A stretch of 64,000 nt of DNA, taken from assembly GCF_000430885.1 (NCBI RefSeq), contig NZ_AUMW01000003.1:1-64000 (forward strand). The letters run 5' to 3'. Made by a program: the position numbers and the translations under genes. Each line of letters opens with the position of its first letter. Within the stretch, counting starts at the first letter, position 1. A model generated the notes under the pieces. It worked only from the letters and a program-made list of their open reading frames with translations, made no database searches and had not been told where the DNA came from. The DNA comes from Desulfotruncus alcoholivorax DSM 16058. Lineage in GTDB: Bacteria > Bacillota > Desulfotomaculia > Desulfotomaculales > Desulfallaceae. Positions 52,742 through 62,513 of this stretch are shown here, in pieces.

Positions 52742-54613
52742 CTAAGTACGTTTAAACATTGCATTTAGTTCCTGACGTGAAAAAGAAATCACAGTTGGCC
52801 TGCCATGAGGGCAAGTATACGGTTCTTTAGACTTGGATAACAAATTGATTAGTGTCTGCATGGATTGAATAGATAAACTCTCCCCGCCTTTGATAGCCGC
52901 CTTACATGCCAATAAAGACGCAAGTTTATAATTTAGATCGGTAGTTCCCAGTTTCCCGGTATCAACCAATATCTCCATCATGTCTGCAATAATCTGCTGG
53001 GCCTCGACTGCGGAACAATCTGCAGGAATACCGCGCAGTAATACGGCGTCTTTGCCAAACTCTTCAAAAACAAAACCCAACGCTTTTAGTGACTGGCTAT
53101 GCTGAGCTAATAATTCTAATTCATAGTATTTTAAATTTACATTAACGGGAGCAAGCAGATATTGGATTTCAGCATTCCCGTTTTGTAAATTACTAAAATA
53201 TTTTTCAAATAAAACCCGTTCATGAGCAGCATGTTGATCAATAATATACAATGCTGCATCACTGCTGGCAATAATATACATGTTAATAAGTTGACCTACC
53301 ACACGCAGTTCAGGAAAGTTGCTGCTTAGATAATTAGAAACTGTTTCAGCAAACACCTGCCGTTCCACGTTATCCTGTGTTGAGAACTGCATGGCTTGTT
53401 CTGGCATGTTCAAATTGTCTTGTTTTAAATAATTTTTTGAGCTATTCTTTAAGCCTTCATCTTTTTTTAGATAAGCAGATTCCTTAGAAGAAGGGATCAA
53501 AGAAAATTTTTGCTGTGATTCGGGCTTTGTTTTTTCAATGGAAAGCATATCTAAATGGTAGGGTTCTTCCGACGGTGGCAAACTTACCTTTTCATGTACA
53601 ACCCGGCTAAATCCAGGTATAAGATTGACTTCTCGCAGAGCGCTGCGTACTGCGGTAGTAATTAGCGATAAAACCTTTTCTTCCGCTTCAATTTTAATTT
53701 CCATCTTGGCAGGATGAATATTAACGTCCAGCACGCCTGGTGGCATTTGCAGCAAAAGCACTGCCACCGGGTATCGCCCAACGGTCAAAAGCCCGCGATA
53801 GCCTTCTTCAATAGCGGAATTTATGGCAAAGCTTCTTACCAGCCGCCCGTTAACTGCAGTTGTTATTTGCTGTCTTGAACTACGGCTTAATTCCGGTTTG
53901 CTAATATATCCCTCGATTTGAATCTCATTATCTTTAAATTCCAGCGGTACCATTACGGACGCAGCGTTTACGCCGTAAACCGCAGCAACCGTTTCCAAAA
54001 GTTTGGCCGAACCCGGTGACTGAAATATTTGGCGGCCGTTATGGGTTAAAATAAAACCAACGCCAGAGTTAATTAAGGCCATTTTATAAAGTAGTTCGTT
54101 AATTAGTCCAATTTCAGTCGCCTTTGATTTTAAATGTTTTAACCGGGCAGGGGTGTTAAAAAACAGCTTACGCACAGTCACCGTCGTCCCCACCTGGCAC
54201 CCGACAGGGCCTTCTTCAATTAACTTACCACCACGTAGATTTAGGTAATACCCCTCACTGTTTTCGCGTATTCTTGTTTTTATTAACAGATCGGAAACAG
54301 CGGCAATACTCGGAAGTGCTTCACCCCTGAATCCCAGGGTTTGAATCTGGTATAAATCTCCCGCTGTTTTTATTTTACTGGTGGCATGACGCTGAAAAGC
54401 CAGGGGGACATCCTCCTGGCTAATACCACAACCATTATCGACCACTGTAATGGACTCCAATCCCCCGCCGGCTATAGAGACAGTAATGTTTCCGGCACCT
54501 GCATCCAATGAATTCTCCACCAGTTCTTTTACCACTGATAAAGGCCTTTCAACGACTTCACCGGCAGCAATTCTACAGGCTGTGTTTTCATCCAAAATAA
54601 TAATTTTAGGCAT
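52742..54613 (-). CDS. mutL: DNA mismatch repair protein MutL
   Basis: Couples MutS mismatch recognition to strand incision, 623 residues. The N-terminal GHKL ATPase has AGEVVERPLSVVKELVENSLDAGA, VDNGCGIS and RHATSKI, TLGFRGEALPSI. Residues about 330-420 are a variable linker. The C-terminal domain has the metal endonuclease motif DQHAAHERVLFE, ACKAAIKGG and CPHGRPT, so this is a nicking MutL as in organisms without MutH. ATG at 54613 follows the HDAC-family gene by 8 bases. Confidence 0.96.
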   Translation of the reverse strand: MPKIIILDENTACRIAAGEVVERPLSVVKELVENSLDAGAGNITVSIAGGGLESITVVDNGCGISQEDVPLAFQRHATSKIKTAGDLYQIQTLGFRGEALPSIAAVSDLLIKTRIRENSEGYYLNLRGGKLIEEGPVGCQVGTTVTVRKLFFNTPARLKHLKSKATEIGLINELLYKMALINSGVGFILTHNGRQIFQSPGSAKLLETVAAVYGVNAASVMVPLEFKDNEIQIEGYISKPELSRSSRQQITTAVNGRLVRSFAINSAIEEGYRGLLTVGRYPVAVLLLQMPPGVLDVNIHPAKMEIKIEAEEKVLSLITTAVRSALREVNLIPGFSRVVHEKVSLPPSEEPYHLDMLSIEKTKPESQQKFSLIPSSKESAYLKKDEGLKNSSKNYLKQDNLNMPEQAMQFSTQDNVERQVFAETVSNYLSSNFPELRVVGQLINMYIIASSDAALYIIDQHAAHERVLFEKYFSNLQNGNAEIQYLLAPVNVNLKYYELELLAQHSQSLKALGFVFEEFGKDAVLLRGIPADCSAVEAQQIIADMMEILVDTGKLGTTDLNYKLASLLACKAAIKGGESLSIQSMQTLINLLSKSKEPYTCPHGRPTVISFSRQELNAMFKRT

Positions 54614-54621
54614 TTACATAT

Positions 54622-55974
54622 CTACCCTTCCGTTACCCACTCTTGACCCTTTTTCTTATCGAAGGAAATACATGTGTCGGTAGATTTATCCTGCATATAT
54701 ATATAATCAAAATCTTTTTTGTTTTTGGCCTCGTCATATATTTCATATGCTTCATTCTGGCATGCATTACAGGCCTGAAAGGGTACTGAAACTGCAAAAA
54801 TTCTAACCGGTTGTTTATACCCCCTGTCGCCACGGGATTCAATAATAATATAACCCGGGCAGTCCGGGCAAACACGAACCTTTTCAAATTGCTCTTCTTC
54901 TATATAATCGGTATCATAATATATAAACTTCTTCTTCTGATAGTATTTGCCGGTGCCAAAAATCTTTTGGATATCTGCTTTGTCCCTGTTTTCCCAAGTT
55001 TCCAAGAGTTTATCAACCATTTTTTTAACTTGTGCCAGTCTATCCTGGCTCTCTTGAAACCTACCCGGCCAGTAGTCGGGTTCCATTACGTATGAATAAT
55101 CTTCGCCTGCCAATGCTAATATTATGGCCAGATTAACATAAGGCAAAGCTGATTCAATAGCGTAACCACCTTCCAGAACGGCAAGATGAGGTTTTAACTT
55201 ACTCGTAAAATCGGCATAAGCCCTGGCGGTAAAACGCATACTACCAAGCGGGTCGGTATAGTGGTTATCCTGGCCTGCCGAGTTGATAATTATATCCGGT
55301 TTGAAATCGTTCAGAACCGGTAAGATTAAATTATCTACAACGTATAGAAAGGTCTCATCAGATGTACCCGGCGGCAGTGGTACGTTCAACGTCTTGGCGT
55401 AAGCCCCCGGTCCTCCTAATTCATGGGTAAAACCGGTTCCGGGAAAAATAGTTCTACCATCCTGGTGGAAAGATATAAATAATACATCGGGGTCATGGTA
55501 AAAAATATCCTGCGTTCCATCACCGTGGTGGGCATCTGAGTCCACAATGGCAACTTTTTTTATCCCGTGACGCCGTCGCAGATACTCAACCAAAATGGCT
55601 TCGTTATTGATACTGCAAAATCCACGGTTCCCATGAACCACACGCATGGCGTGATGACCGGGAGGACGCACTAAAGCAAATCCATTTTTAATTTCTTTGC
55701 TAATTAAACTATCTCCCATTTGTAAAGTGGAACCAGCAGCGATAAGATGGGCCTCAGTTACCTGGCTTTGTACCCGCGGCACACAAAAATGTGTCCTGGC
55801 AATATCGTGCAAGGTTGCCAGTCGCGGCGCAAACTCTTTGATTTGGGGTAAATCCATTACACCTTCTTCAAATATTTGGTCACGGGTATACAACAACCTT
55901 TCTTCCCTTTCAGGGTGAGTTGGTGATATGGCCCAATCGAACGCAGGGAAAAATATTAGACCGGTTTTTTCCAT
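54622..55974 (-). CDS. Histone deacetylase family protein with C-terminal Cys motifs
   Basis: A 450-residue metal-dependent deacetylase/amidohydrolase of the HDAC (AcuC/acetylpolyamine) superfamily. RPPGHHAM (His107, His108), VDSDAHHGDGT (zinc ligands Asp147, His149) and NSAGQDNHYTDP (Asp236) form the site. Residues about 320-450 are an extra region with CPDC and CNAC, likely a zinc ribbon, which HDAC proteins normally lack. The gene touches the hydantoinase gene (shared base at 55974) and precedes mutL. Substrate unknown; acetylated lysine or polyamines are possibilities. Confidence 0.87.
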   Translation of the reverse strand: MEKTGLIFFPAFDWAISPTHPEREERLLYTRDQIFEEGVMDLPQIKEFAPRLATLHDIARTHFCVPRVQSQVTEAHLIAAGSTLQMGDSLISKEIKNGFALVRPPGHHAMRVVHGNRGFCSINNEAILVEYLRRRHGIKKVAIVDSDAHHGDGTQDIFYHDPDVLFISFHQDGRTIFPGTGFTHELGGPGAYAKTLNVPLPPGTSDETFLYVVDNLILPVLNDFKPDIIINSAGQDNHYTDPLGSMRFTARAYADFTSKLKPHLAVLEGGYAIESALPYVNLAIILALAGEDYSYVMEPDYWPGRFQESQDRLAQVKKMVDKLLETWENRDKADIQKIFGTGKYYQKKKFIYYDTDYIEEEQFEKVRVCPDCPGYIIIESRGDRGYKQPVRIFAVSVPFQACNACQNEAYEIYDEAKNKKDFDYIYMQDKSTDTCISFDKKKGQEWVTEG

Positions 55975-57656
55975 TAAAAATCACCCCTTGACCCGATATG
56001 TCCCATTATGCCCCTTGGAGTTTGCACACAAATATCATATATTCTACCGGTGGTCACCCAATTACGCACCATAGTAAAAACATCCCTACGGGTCACTTCG
56101 GTTTTTTCAATATTCATTGTAAGCCCGTACTTTTTCGCCCGTTTTTTAATCCAGTCATTAGCCAGAGTCAAGGCGTCCTCTTCAGTAAAACGCTCTTTGG
56201 CAATTTGACCCTGAAAACCCTCTTCTTCGATGGTATAATAGCCCTGTTCAGTATCTGCTCTTAAACTAACCTGTAAAGTCGGTAAGGCCACAGCTGCACC
56301 GATGGCGTTGGCTACTGGAGCATATGGTGGAATTACCGGGTAACAGCCTATTTTAGCCGCTATTTTAGTGATAAAACCTGCTGCACCGCCACCAACTCCA
56401 ACAACTATTCGGGGGCGTTCTTTTCTTTTTTGTAATACCTCCCAAACTCTATATGCAGGCTCCTGCTCCCATTGTAGGAACATTGCATCAATTTCCTTGA
56501 TAATTATATCAATAACCAGGTTGGTAATGTGATTGGCCACATCATAACAGCTCATCCCCAGCGGTTTTCCTAAAGATTCCATCGCTTCCCGCGCCTTATC
56601 TTCATTTCCAACGCTTGTCAGGCCGAGCACCCGCAGTGCATCAGTGGGTGTGGGCATTGGCCCGCCAAGGCAAAATGGCGCACCCAATCTTTCGGAGTAA
56701 ACGACAATCTCTTTGCCAACCCGCTCAACTATGCTGTCACCGCCCACGGGTACGGATTTAACCGCTAGCGCACGCACTTGAGTCAGCTGGTCGTAAACAG
56801 TAGCCCCCCTGGCTGCAAGCAGCGGCTGGCCGCTTAATATAAGGGCCAAATCGGTGGTGGTACCACCGATATCAACAACTACCGAAGTCTCCCCAGGGGG
56901 AATTAATGCCTGAACACCAAGGGTGCTGGCTGCGGGGCCACTGAAAATTGTTTCTATGGGGACACATGTTTCTTTACCAAGTGGCATCGTGCCACCATCA
57001 GCTTTAAGTATAAAAACTGAACCGGTGATACCGCGCCTAGCCATTGCTTCTTTAACCGAATCCATAAAATAAGAATACTTATCCCTGGTAGCGCAAGTCA
57101 ACATAGTAGAGACGACACGCCGCGGAAAACTCAATCGTCCCGACACTTGATGTCCCATCTCAACATGACATTCAGGACAATACTTTTTAAGTACTTCCGC
57201 AACCTCAATTTCATGCTTATTATTACGTACTGAAAATTTTCCTACCACTGCTACCTTCTTATAATCTTTATTTAGCAAATCCACTACAGCGTTTTCTATC
57301 TCATCGAATCGTAATGGCATAATCTCCCGTCCCCTGTAATCTATGGCACCGGAGATTATATAGGTATCGGTTTTGTACCGGTAGTGAACATGGCTCAATC
57401 CTGGTCCGGGGATTAAAATAAGGCCTACCGGGTCATATTTTCTCTCCACGATAAAATTAGTTATTAATGTTGTGCTAAAAACCACCCGGTCAATTAATTC
57501 GGCAGGAACACCTTTCATAATTTGATCCAGCGCATTTAGCAGAGATGTAAGTATATCATTGCTGCCGGTGGGCACCTTTGCGGTTGCCCGTACTAATCCA
57601 TTATCCAGCAATACAGCATCAGTGCAGGTCCCCCCAACATCGATACCGATATACAT
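55974..57656 (-). CDS. Hydantoinase/oxoprolinase family protein (HyuA-like)
   Basis: A 560-residue ATP-dependent ring-opening type enzyme of the HyuA/acetone carboxylase beta family. The N-terminus IGIDVGGTCTDAVLLDNG is the actin-like phosphate 1 motif; FSGPAASTLGVQAL, VVDIGGTTTDLALI and VGVGGGAAGFI are further nucleotide-binding segments. There is no HyuB partner next to it. Start ATG at 57656 after GGGGGTGAG. It is joined end to start with the HDAC-family gene, so the two are probably functionally coupled. Substrate unknown. Confidence 0.85.
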   Translation of the reverse strand: MYIGIDVGGTCTDAVLLDNGLVRATAKVPTGSNDILTSLLNALDQIMKGVPAELIDRVVFSTTLITNFIVERKYDPVGLILIPGPGLSHVHYRYKTDTYIISGAIDYRGREIMPLRFDEIENAVVDLLNKDYKKVAVVGKFSVRNNKHEIEVAEVLKKYCPECHVEMGHQVSGRLSFPRRVVSTMLTCATRDKYSYFMDSVKEAMARRGITGSVFILKADGGTMPLGKETCVPIETIFSGPAASTLGVQALIPPGETSVVVDIGGTTTDLALILSGQPLLAARGATVYDQLTQVRALAVKSVPVGGDSIVERVGKEIVVYSERLGAPFCLGGPMPTPTDALRVLGLTSVGNEDKAREAMESLGKPLGMSCYDVANHITNLVIDIIIKEIDAMFLQWEQEPAYRVWEVLQKRKERPRIVVGVGGGAAGFITKIAAKIGCYPVIPPYAPVANAIGAAVALPTLQVSLRADTEQGYYTIEEEGFQGQIAKERFTEEDALTLANDWIKKRAKKYGLTMNIEKTEVTRRDVFTMVRNWVTTGRIYDICVQTPRGIMGHIGSRGDF

Positions 57657-57695
57657 CAACTCACCCCCAGACCCAATTAAGCATTAATAAATAGT

Positions 57696-60338
57696 TTATT
57701 TCTTCGGGAAGATATTAATATCCTTCAATAACTTGTTTTCTATCCCACTCTGATGATCTAATTTTTCCTTCCACAAGGCTAACAGATTCAATGCTTCAAT
57801 TGGTGTTATTCTTGCTGGATCAATCTGGGATAATTCGCCGGATATAGCCTTGGAAAGACAATTTTCGCAAACTTTTTTTTCCTGTTCAGCAAAAAAAACC
57901 GGATCTAATTCACTGCTAATATTCGTTTTTTTCTTTTCAAGCTCAATAAGAAAATTTTTTGCTCTGTTTAATATGGATTCCGGCAGTCCGGCCAGCTTAG
58001 CAACCTGAATTCCATAACTTCTATCTACTTTGCCAGGCAACACTTTGCGTAAAAAAATAATTTCTTCATCTTTTTCCCTAACATCAATGGTATAATTACA
58101 TATCCCTGGCAGCTCTTCAAGATCTGTCAGTTCGTGGTAATGAGTTGAAAACAGTGTCCTGGCTTTAATTGCATTATTTATGTATTCAACCAGCGCCCTT
58201 GCAATACTTATCCCATCGTAAGTGCTTGTGCCCCTTCCTACTTCATCCATAATTATTAGGCTTAACGGGGTAGCTTTCTTAACAATTTCAGTACATTCAC
58301 TCATTTCAACCATAAATGTGCTACGGCCGCCTGCTAAGTCGTCAGCCGCGCCAATGCGGGTAAATATTTGGTCAACTATACCGATTTCCGCACTACTGGC
58401 AGGAACAAAACTTCCGGCCTGAGCCATTAGTGTGATTAAAGCTACCTGACGCATATATGTGCTCTTTCCGGCCATGTTCGGTCCTGTCAACAAAATCAAT
58501 CTGTGTTGCTGATCCAATATCGTTTCATTAGGCACAAAACCACCGGGGTCCATAACCCGTTCTACTACCGGGTGCCGTCCTTCATTGATAATAATTCTAT
58601 TGCTTTTATTAACCAAAGGCCGAACATAATTTAAATTTTGAGCAGCTTCTGCCAGAGAAATAAGCACATCCAACACCGCCAATATATTTGCCAGTTGCTG
58701 GATCCTGGGAACTTCTTTACAAACTTTTTGTCTCAGTTCGGAAAATAAATCATATTCCAATTGGGTTAGGCGATCTTCGGCCCCCATAATTAATTCTTCA
58801 TACTCTTTGAGCTGAGGTGTAATATATCTTTCAGCGTTTACAAGAGTTTGCCGCCTGGTATAATATTCAGGTACCAGGTCAAGGTTGGATTTAGTAACTT
58901 CTAAATAATACCCAAAGACCTTGTTATAACCAACTTTCAAGGTTCTAATACCTGTTTTTTCACGTTCTTCCGACTCTATTCTGGCCAACCAATCTTTACC
59001 GTTGCGGCTGGCTTCCCTCAGCCGGTCAACTTCAGGGTGGTATCCATCCCGAATAATGCCCCCATCCCTTACGGAAACCGGAGGTTCATCAGCAATTGCC
59101 TGACTTAATACATCCATTAAATCTTTCATTTCGTCCATGGACTTTGCCAGTTTAACCAATAGTTCAGTTACACAGTTGGATAGAGCCATCTTTATTGCAG
59201 GAAGTAAAGAAAAGGATTTTTTTAAGGCGAGCATATCCCTGGCATTGGCTGTACCATATGAAACTTTACTGGCAAGCCGTTCAAGATCATAGACATCTTT
59301 TAGAAAATCCTTAATTTTTTTGCGTAATAAAAGATTCTGTAACAATTCCTCTACAGCATCAAGGCGCGTATTAATTTCTTTTACGTTTACCAGCGGCTGT
59401 TCAATCCAAAGTTTTAATAACCTGCCCCCCATGGCTGTACTGGTATAATCAAGCACCCAAATAAGTGTTCCCCATCGTGTGCCATCCTTAATCGATTTGG
59501 TTAATTCAAGGTTGCGGCGCGAAGAACAATCAATTTTTAGATACTGGCTAGAAAAATATACTTTGGGAGCAGCTAATTGCTGTAAAGTCCTTTTTTGGGT
59601 CTCCTGCAAATAAAACAGGATAGCACCTGCGGCACGGACCCCCAGTTTAAGATTGACAGATTCCTCATTACTACCCCAATTAGCTCCAAATTGAGCTTTT
59701 ATTAGTGCTAGGCAACTCTCATACTTATAAAGTTCATCATTAATTGTAGTAATAATGGCGTTTTTGTTTTGACCCAAGTATTTTTCTATGAAACTAGAGC
59801 CACTGCTAGGAACTAAAAATTCAGACGGCTGCAATCTAAAAATTTCATCCAATATTTCAGACACAGCATTTTCACCGGTGTATTCCGTCAACATAAATAA
59901 GCCGGTGGATACATCGGTATAAGCCAATCCCAAAGACCCGTTTTCATATAAAACAGATGCCAAATAATTATTGTGTTTGTCCTCCAAACATTGCCCTTCT
60001 ATAACAGTTCCGGGAGTAATTACCCTGATAACCTCTCTTTTAACAAGTCCCTTAACCTCCCTGGGGTCTTCTACTTGCTCACAGATGGCCACCTTACAAC
60101 CTTTACTTATGAGTCGAGCAATGTAGTTTTCCGCGGCATGGTGAGGCACACCGCACATGGGGACTTTTTTCCCGGCGCCGCCATCTCTTGCCGTAAGGGT
60201 GATTTCCAGGATTTTAGAGGCACTAACGGCATCCTCGAAAAACATTTCATAAAAATCACCCATACGAAAAAATAATATGCTGTCTTTATACTGCTGCTTT
60301 ATCTGCAAATATTGCTGAATCATTGGGGTAAATCCCAC
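57696..60338 (-). CDS. mutS: DNA mismatch repair protein MutS
   Basis: Mismatch recognition ATPase, 880 residues. The mismatch-binding Phe-x-Glu is in FFRMGDFYEMFFEDA, then the connector, core and clamp; the ATPase has GPNMAGKSTYMRQ Walker A, IIMDEVGRGTSTYDG Walker B and FSTHYHEL. Start GTG at 60338 after AGGAGGGA. It is separated from mutL by the two inserted genes. Confidence 0.97.
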   Translation of the reverse strand: MGFTPMIQQYLQIKQQYKDSILFFRMGDFYEMFFEDAVSASKILEITLTARDGGAGKKVPMCGVPHHAAENYIARLISKGCKVAICEQVEDPREVKGLVKREVIRVITPGTVIEGQCLEDKHNNYLASVLYENGSLGLAYTDVSTGLFMLTEYTGENAVSEILDEIFRLQPSEFLVPSSGSSFIEKYLGQNKNAIITTINDELYKYESCLALIKAQFGANWGSNEESVNLKLGVRAAGAILFYLQETQKRTLQQLAAPKVYFSSQYLKIDCSSRRNLELTKSIKDGTRWGTLIWVLDYTSTAMGGRLLKLWIEQPLVNVKEINTRLDAVEELLQNLLLRKKIKDFLKDVYDLERLASKVSYGTANARDMLALKKSFSLLPAIKMALSNCVTELLVKLAKSMDEMKDLMDVLSQAIADEPPVSVRDGGIIRDGYHPEVDRLREASRNGKDWLARIESEEREKTGIRTLKVGYNKVFGYYLEVTKSNLDLVPEYYTRRQTLVNAERYITPQLKEYEELIMGAEDRLTQLEYDLFSELRQKVCKEVPRIQQLANILAVLDVLISLAEAAQNLNYVRPLVNKSNRIIINEGRHPVVERVMDPGGFVPNETILDQQHRLILLTGPNMAGKSTYMRQVALITLMAQAGSFVPASSAEIGIVDQIFTRIGAADDLAGGRSTFMVEMSECTEIVKKATPLSLIIMDEVGRGTSTYDGISIARALVEYINNAIKARTLFSTHYHELTDLEELPGICNYTIDVREKDEEIIFLRKVLPGKVDRSYGIQVAKLAGLPESILNRAKNFLIELEKKKTNISSELDPVFFAEQEKKVCENCLSKAISGELSQIDPARITPIEALNLLALWKEKLDHQSGIENKLLKDINIFPKK

Positions 60339-60385
60339 GAATGCTCCCTCCTGGAGTCATTATAACACAGCGTTTAAAACAACTA

Positions 60386-60406
60386 AACCCGACCGATGGC
60401 CGGGTT
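60386..60406 (-). terminator. Hairpin between ylbF-family gene and mutS
   Basis: AACCCGACC (60386-60394) and GGCCGGGTT (60398-60406) pair with one mismatch, just after the ylbF-family stop on the minus strand. Followed by TTTAGTTGTTTT. Confidence 0.5.
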
Positions 60407-60415
60407 ATTTGTTGC

Positions 60416-60796
60416 TTAATTACCGCAACCGCTGCAGCTTGAACAGCAATCGTCGGAGCAGGATTGACCATTACCGGAAATTGCCTTGGCTATTATATTA
60501 TTAATCTCTTCTAAGACTTTTTCAAAATTCTGCTGGGCCGCAAAAAAATTATAAATCAAAGGGTTGTCCAGCATTTTCTTCTCCAGACCTTCCACATCTT
60601 CCTTTTGGCTTTCGGAAAGCTGTTCACCTTTTCTTTGAATATCCAGATACAATTTTTGTTTTTCGTTAAACTCCTTAATTATTTGCTGGGCATCATCATC
60701 CTGCATCATTGCCATCTCCGCATTTTTCATCTCTGCCAGTTCTTTTGAATTAGAAATTTCTAGCCCAAGTTCATAGGCTTTCTCCAAAATAGACAT
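60416..60796 (-). CDS. YlbF/YmcA-family protein with Cys-rich tail
   Basis: A 126-residue helical protein of the YlbF family (Com_YlbF). In Bacillus the YmcA/YlbF/YaaT (Ric) complex controls sporulation, competence and mRNA processing and binds Fe-S clusters. Residues 1-108 are the helical domain; the tail has Cys113, Cys117, Cys118, Cys121 and Cys124 (QSCSDDCCSSCSGCGN), able to bind metal or a cluster. It lies between miaB and mutS, where ymcA sits in Bacillus. Start ATG at 60796 after GGAGG. Confidence 0.85.
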   Translation of the reverse strand: MSILEKAYELGLEISNSKELAEMKNAEMAMMQDDDAQQIIKEFNEKQKLYLDIQRKGEQLSESQKEDVEGLEKKMLDNPLIYNFFAAQQNFEKVLEEINNIIAKAISGNGQSCSDDCCSSCSGCGN

Positions 60797-60812
60797 TTTA
60801 TACCTCCTTTAT

Positions 60813-62156
60813 TTAAAGGGCATAATTCTCCCCTTCTAGATGTGTCAAACTGCAACCGGTAATCTTCAAAGGCACTACTTTTCCTATTACGTTATTTCCG
60901 CCTCTAAAAACTACTATCTTATTGGTTCTGGTTCTGGCGCTCATTAGTTCGGAATTTGTTTTACTAGGACCCTCAACCAGGCATTCCAGCACCTTACCTA
61001 CATCTGACTTGTTATTTTCTAAAGTTATCTTATTCTGCAACTCTATAATTTTTTGGATTCGTTCACTTTTGACTTCATCAGGTACTTGCTCCTCCATCCT
61101 GGCTGCGGGTGTCCCCTCCCTTTTGTTATAAACAAAAGTAAAAGCGCTGTCAAATTTTATTTCTTGCATCAACTCATAAGTATCTCTAAAATCCGCTTCA
61201 GTTTCACCTGGAAAACCTACCATCACATCTGTAGTTAATGAGACATCAGGTATCGCCACCCTAATTTTTTCTATCAGATCAAAGTAATCTTCACGCGTGT
61301 AACCACGGTTCATTTTTTTAAGAATTCTGTTACTGCCTGCCTGCACTGGTAAATGAATATGTTCACATACTTTTGATAAGCCAGTAATCGTAGTTATAAG
61401 CTTGTCATTAAAGTCTCTTGGATGTGATGTCATGTAACGAATTCTGTAAATGCCGTCAATTGAGTTGACTTTTGTTAGCAAGTCCGCAAAGTCAATGCCT
61501 TCTTTTAAATCCTTGCCGTACGAATTTACATTTTGGCCAAGTAATGTAATATCTTTGTAACCTTCTTGCCCCAGTTCATTAATTTCCTTAATAATAGATT
61601 CAGGACTTCTACTTCTTTCCCTACCCCTGACGTATGGTACAATACAGTAAGTGCAAAAATTATTGCAGCCTAGCGTTATATTTACCCACGCCCTAATACC
61701 CGGCACCCTTTTAACTGGTAAAATACATTCTTCCATTCCGGCTTCATGCCAGATATCAATAACCTGCTGTTTTGTTTCCCGTGCCTTTGCCAGCAAATCC
61801 CCCAGTGTATGTAAATTAAAGGTGCCAAAAACAACGTCAACATAGGGAAACCTTTGTTTAAGCCGCTTAGCAACATGCTCCTGCTGGCTCATGCAACCAC
61901 CAACACCAATAATTAAATCGGGTTTGGTCTTTTTAATTTTTCCCAGCCTGCCCAATAAGCCGTACACCTTGTTTTCAGCAGTTTCTCTGACACAACACGT
62001 ATTAATAATTATTAAATCTGCTTCGTTTAGATCATACGCGGGATTATAGCCATTGTTTTCAAGAATACCTGCAATTTGTTCGGAATCATGCTCATTCATT
62101 TGACAACCGAAGGTAATAGTGAGATACTTTTTATTCTTGTTATTTTCCGTACTCAT
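60813..62156 (-). CDS. miaB: tRNA-2-methylthio-N6-dimethylallyladenosine synthase
   Basis: Radical SAM methylthiotransferase that converts i6A37 to ms2i6A37. 447 residues: N-terminal MTTase domain with cluster Cys (TFGCQMNEHDSE, INTCCVRETAE, GVGGCMSQQ), radical SAM site GCNNFCTYCIVPYVRGRERSR (CX3CX2C) and C-terminal TRAM domain. ATG at 62156. First gene of the miaB-ylbF-mutS block. Confidence 0.96.
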   Translation of the reverse strand: MSTENNKNKKYLTITFGCQMNEHDSEQIAGILENNGYNPAYDLNEADLIIINTCCVRETAENKVYGLLGRLGKIKKTKPDLIIGVGGCMSQQEHVAKRLKQRFPYVDVVFGTFNLHTLGDLLAKARETKQQVIDIWHEAGMEECILPVKRVPGIRAWVNITLGCNNFCTYCIVPYVRGRERSRSPESIIKEINELGQEGYKDITLLGQNVNSYGKDLKEGIDFADLLTKVNSIDGIYRIRYMTSHPRDFNDKLITTITGLSKVCEHIHLPVQAGSNRILKKMNRGYTREDYFDLIEKIRVAIPDVSLTTDVMVGFPGETEADFRDTYELMQEIKFDSAFTFVYNKREGTPAARMEEQVPDEVKSERIQKIIELQNKITLENNKSDVGKVLECLVEGPSKTNSELMSARTRTNKIVVFRGGNNVIGKVVPLKITGCSLTHLEGENYAL

Positions 62157-62513
62157 TTAAAGTTTCGCTCCATTCAACCAAAAATCTCCTTAATTATAGC
62201 GCATATATATAATAGAAACAAATCGTCTTCCTTGACTTTATAACCATCGCTACGCTAGAAGACACAGAGGTCGAACGGTATAAAAGAATGATAGCAGTTT
62301 TGCAGGAAGAGAACGCCACCCTAAAAAGGCTGCGCCTATCTTGATCCCAAAACCACTAAAGCATATATGTTTGAATTTTTGTTTAACATTATTGTGATAG
62401 CGGTATAACACCTGCGCAACTACTGGCTGGAAATTCGCAGGTTTAACCGGAACAGCAGCGGAGACCCACCAATAAAGGAAAAACCGGGCATTTGCCCGGT
62501 GTATTTAGAAAAA
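62157..62513. other. Intergenic region with a possible gene remnant
   Basis: 357 bases without a convincing gene. A plus-strand frame ending at TGA 62344 reads DTEVERYKRMIAVLQEENAT then LKRLRLS; it lacks a start and ribosome site, and looks like a coiled-coil remnant. The remainder contains only the terminator of the crotonase gene. Confidence 0.4.
62477..62500 (-). terminator. Terminator of the crotonase gene
   Basis: ACCGGGC (62483-62489) pairs with GCCCGGT (62494-62500); on the minus strand it is followed by TTTTTCC. It lies 14 bases after the crotonase stop. Confidence 0.85.
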
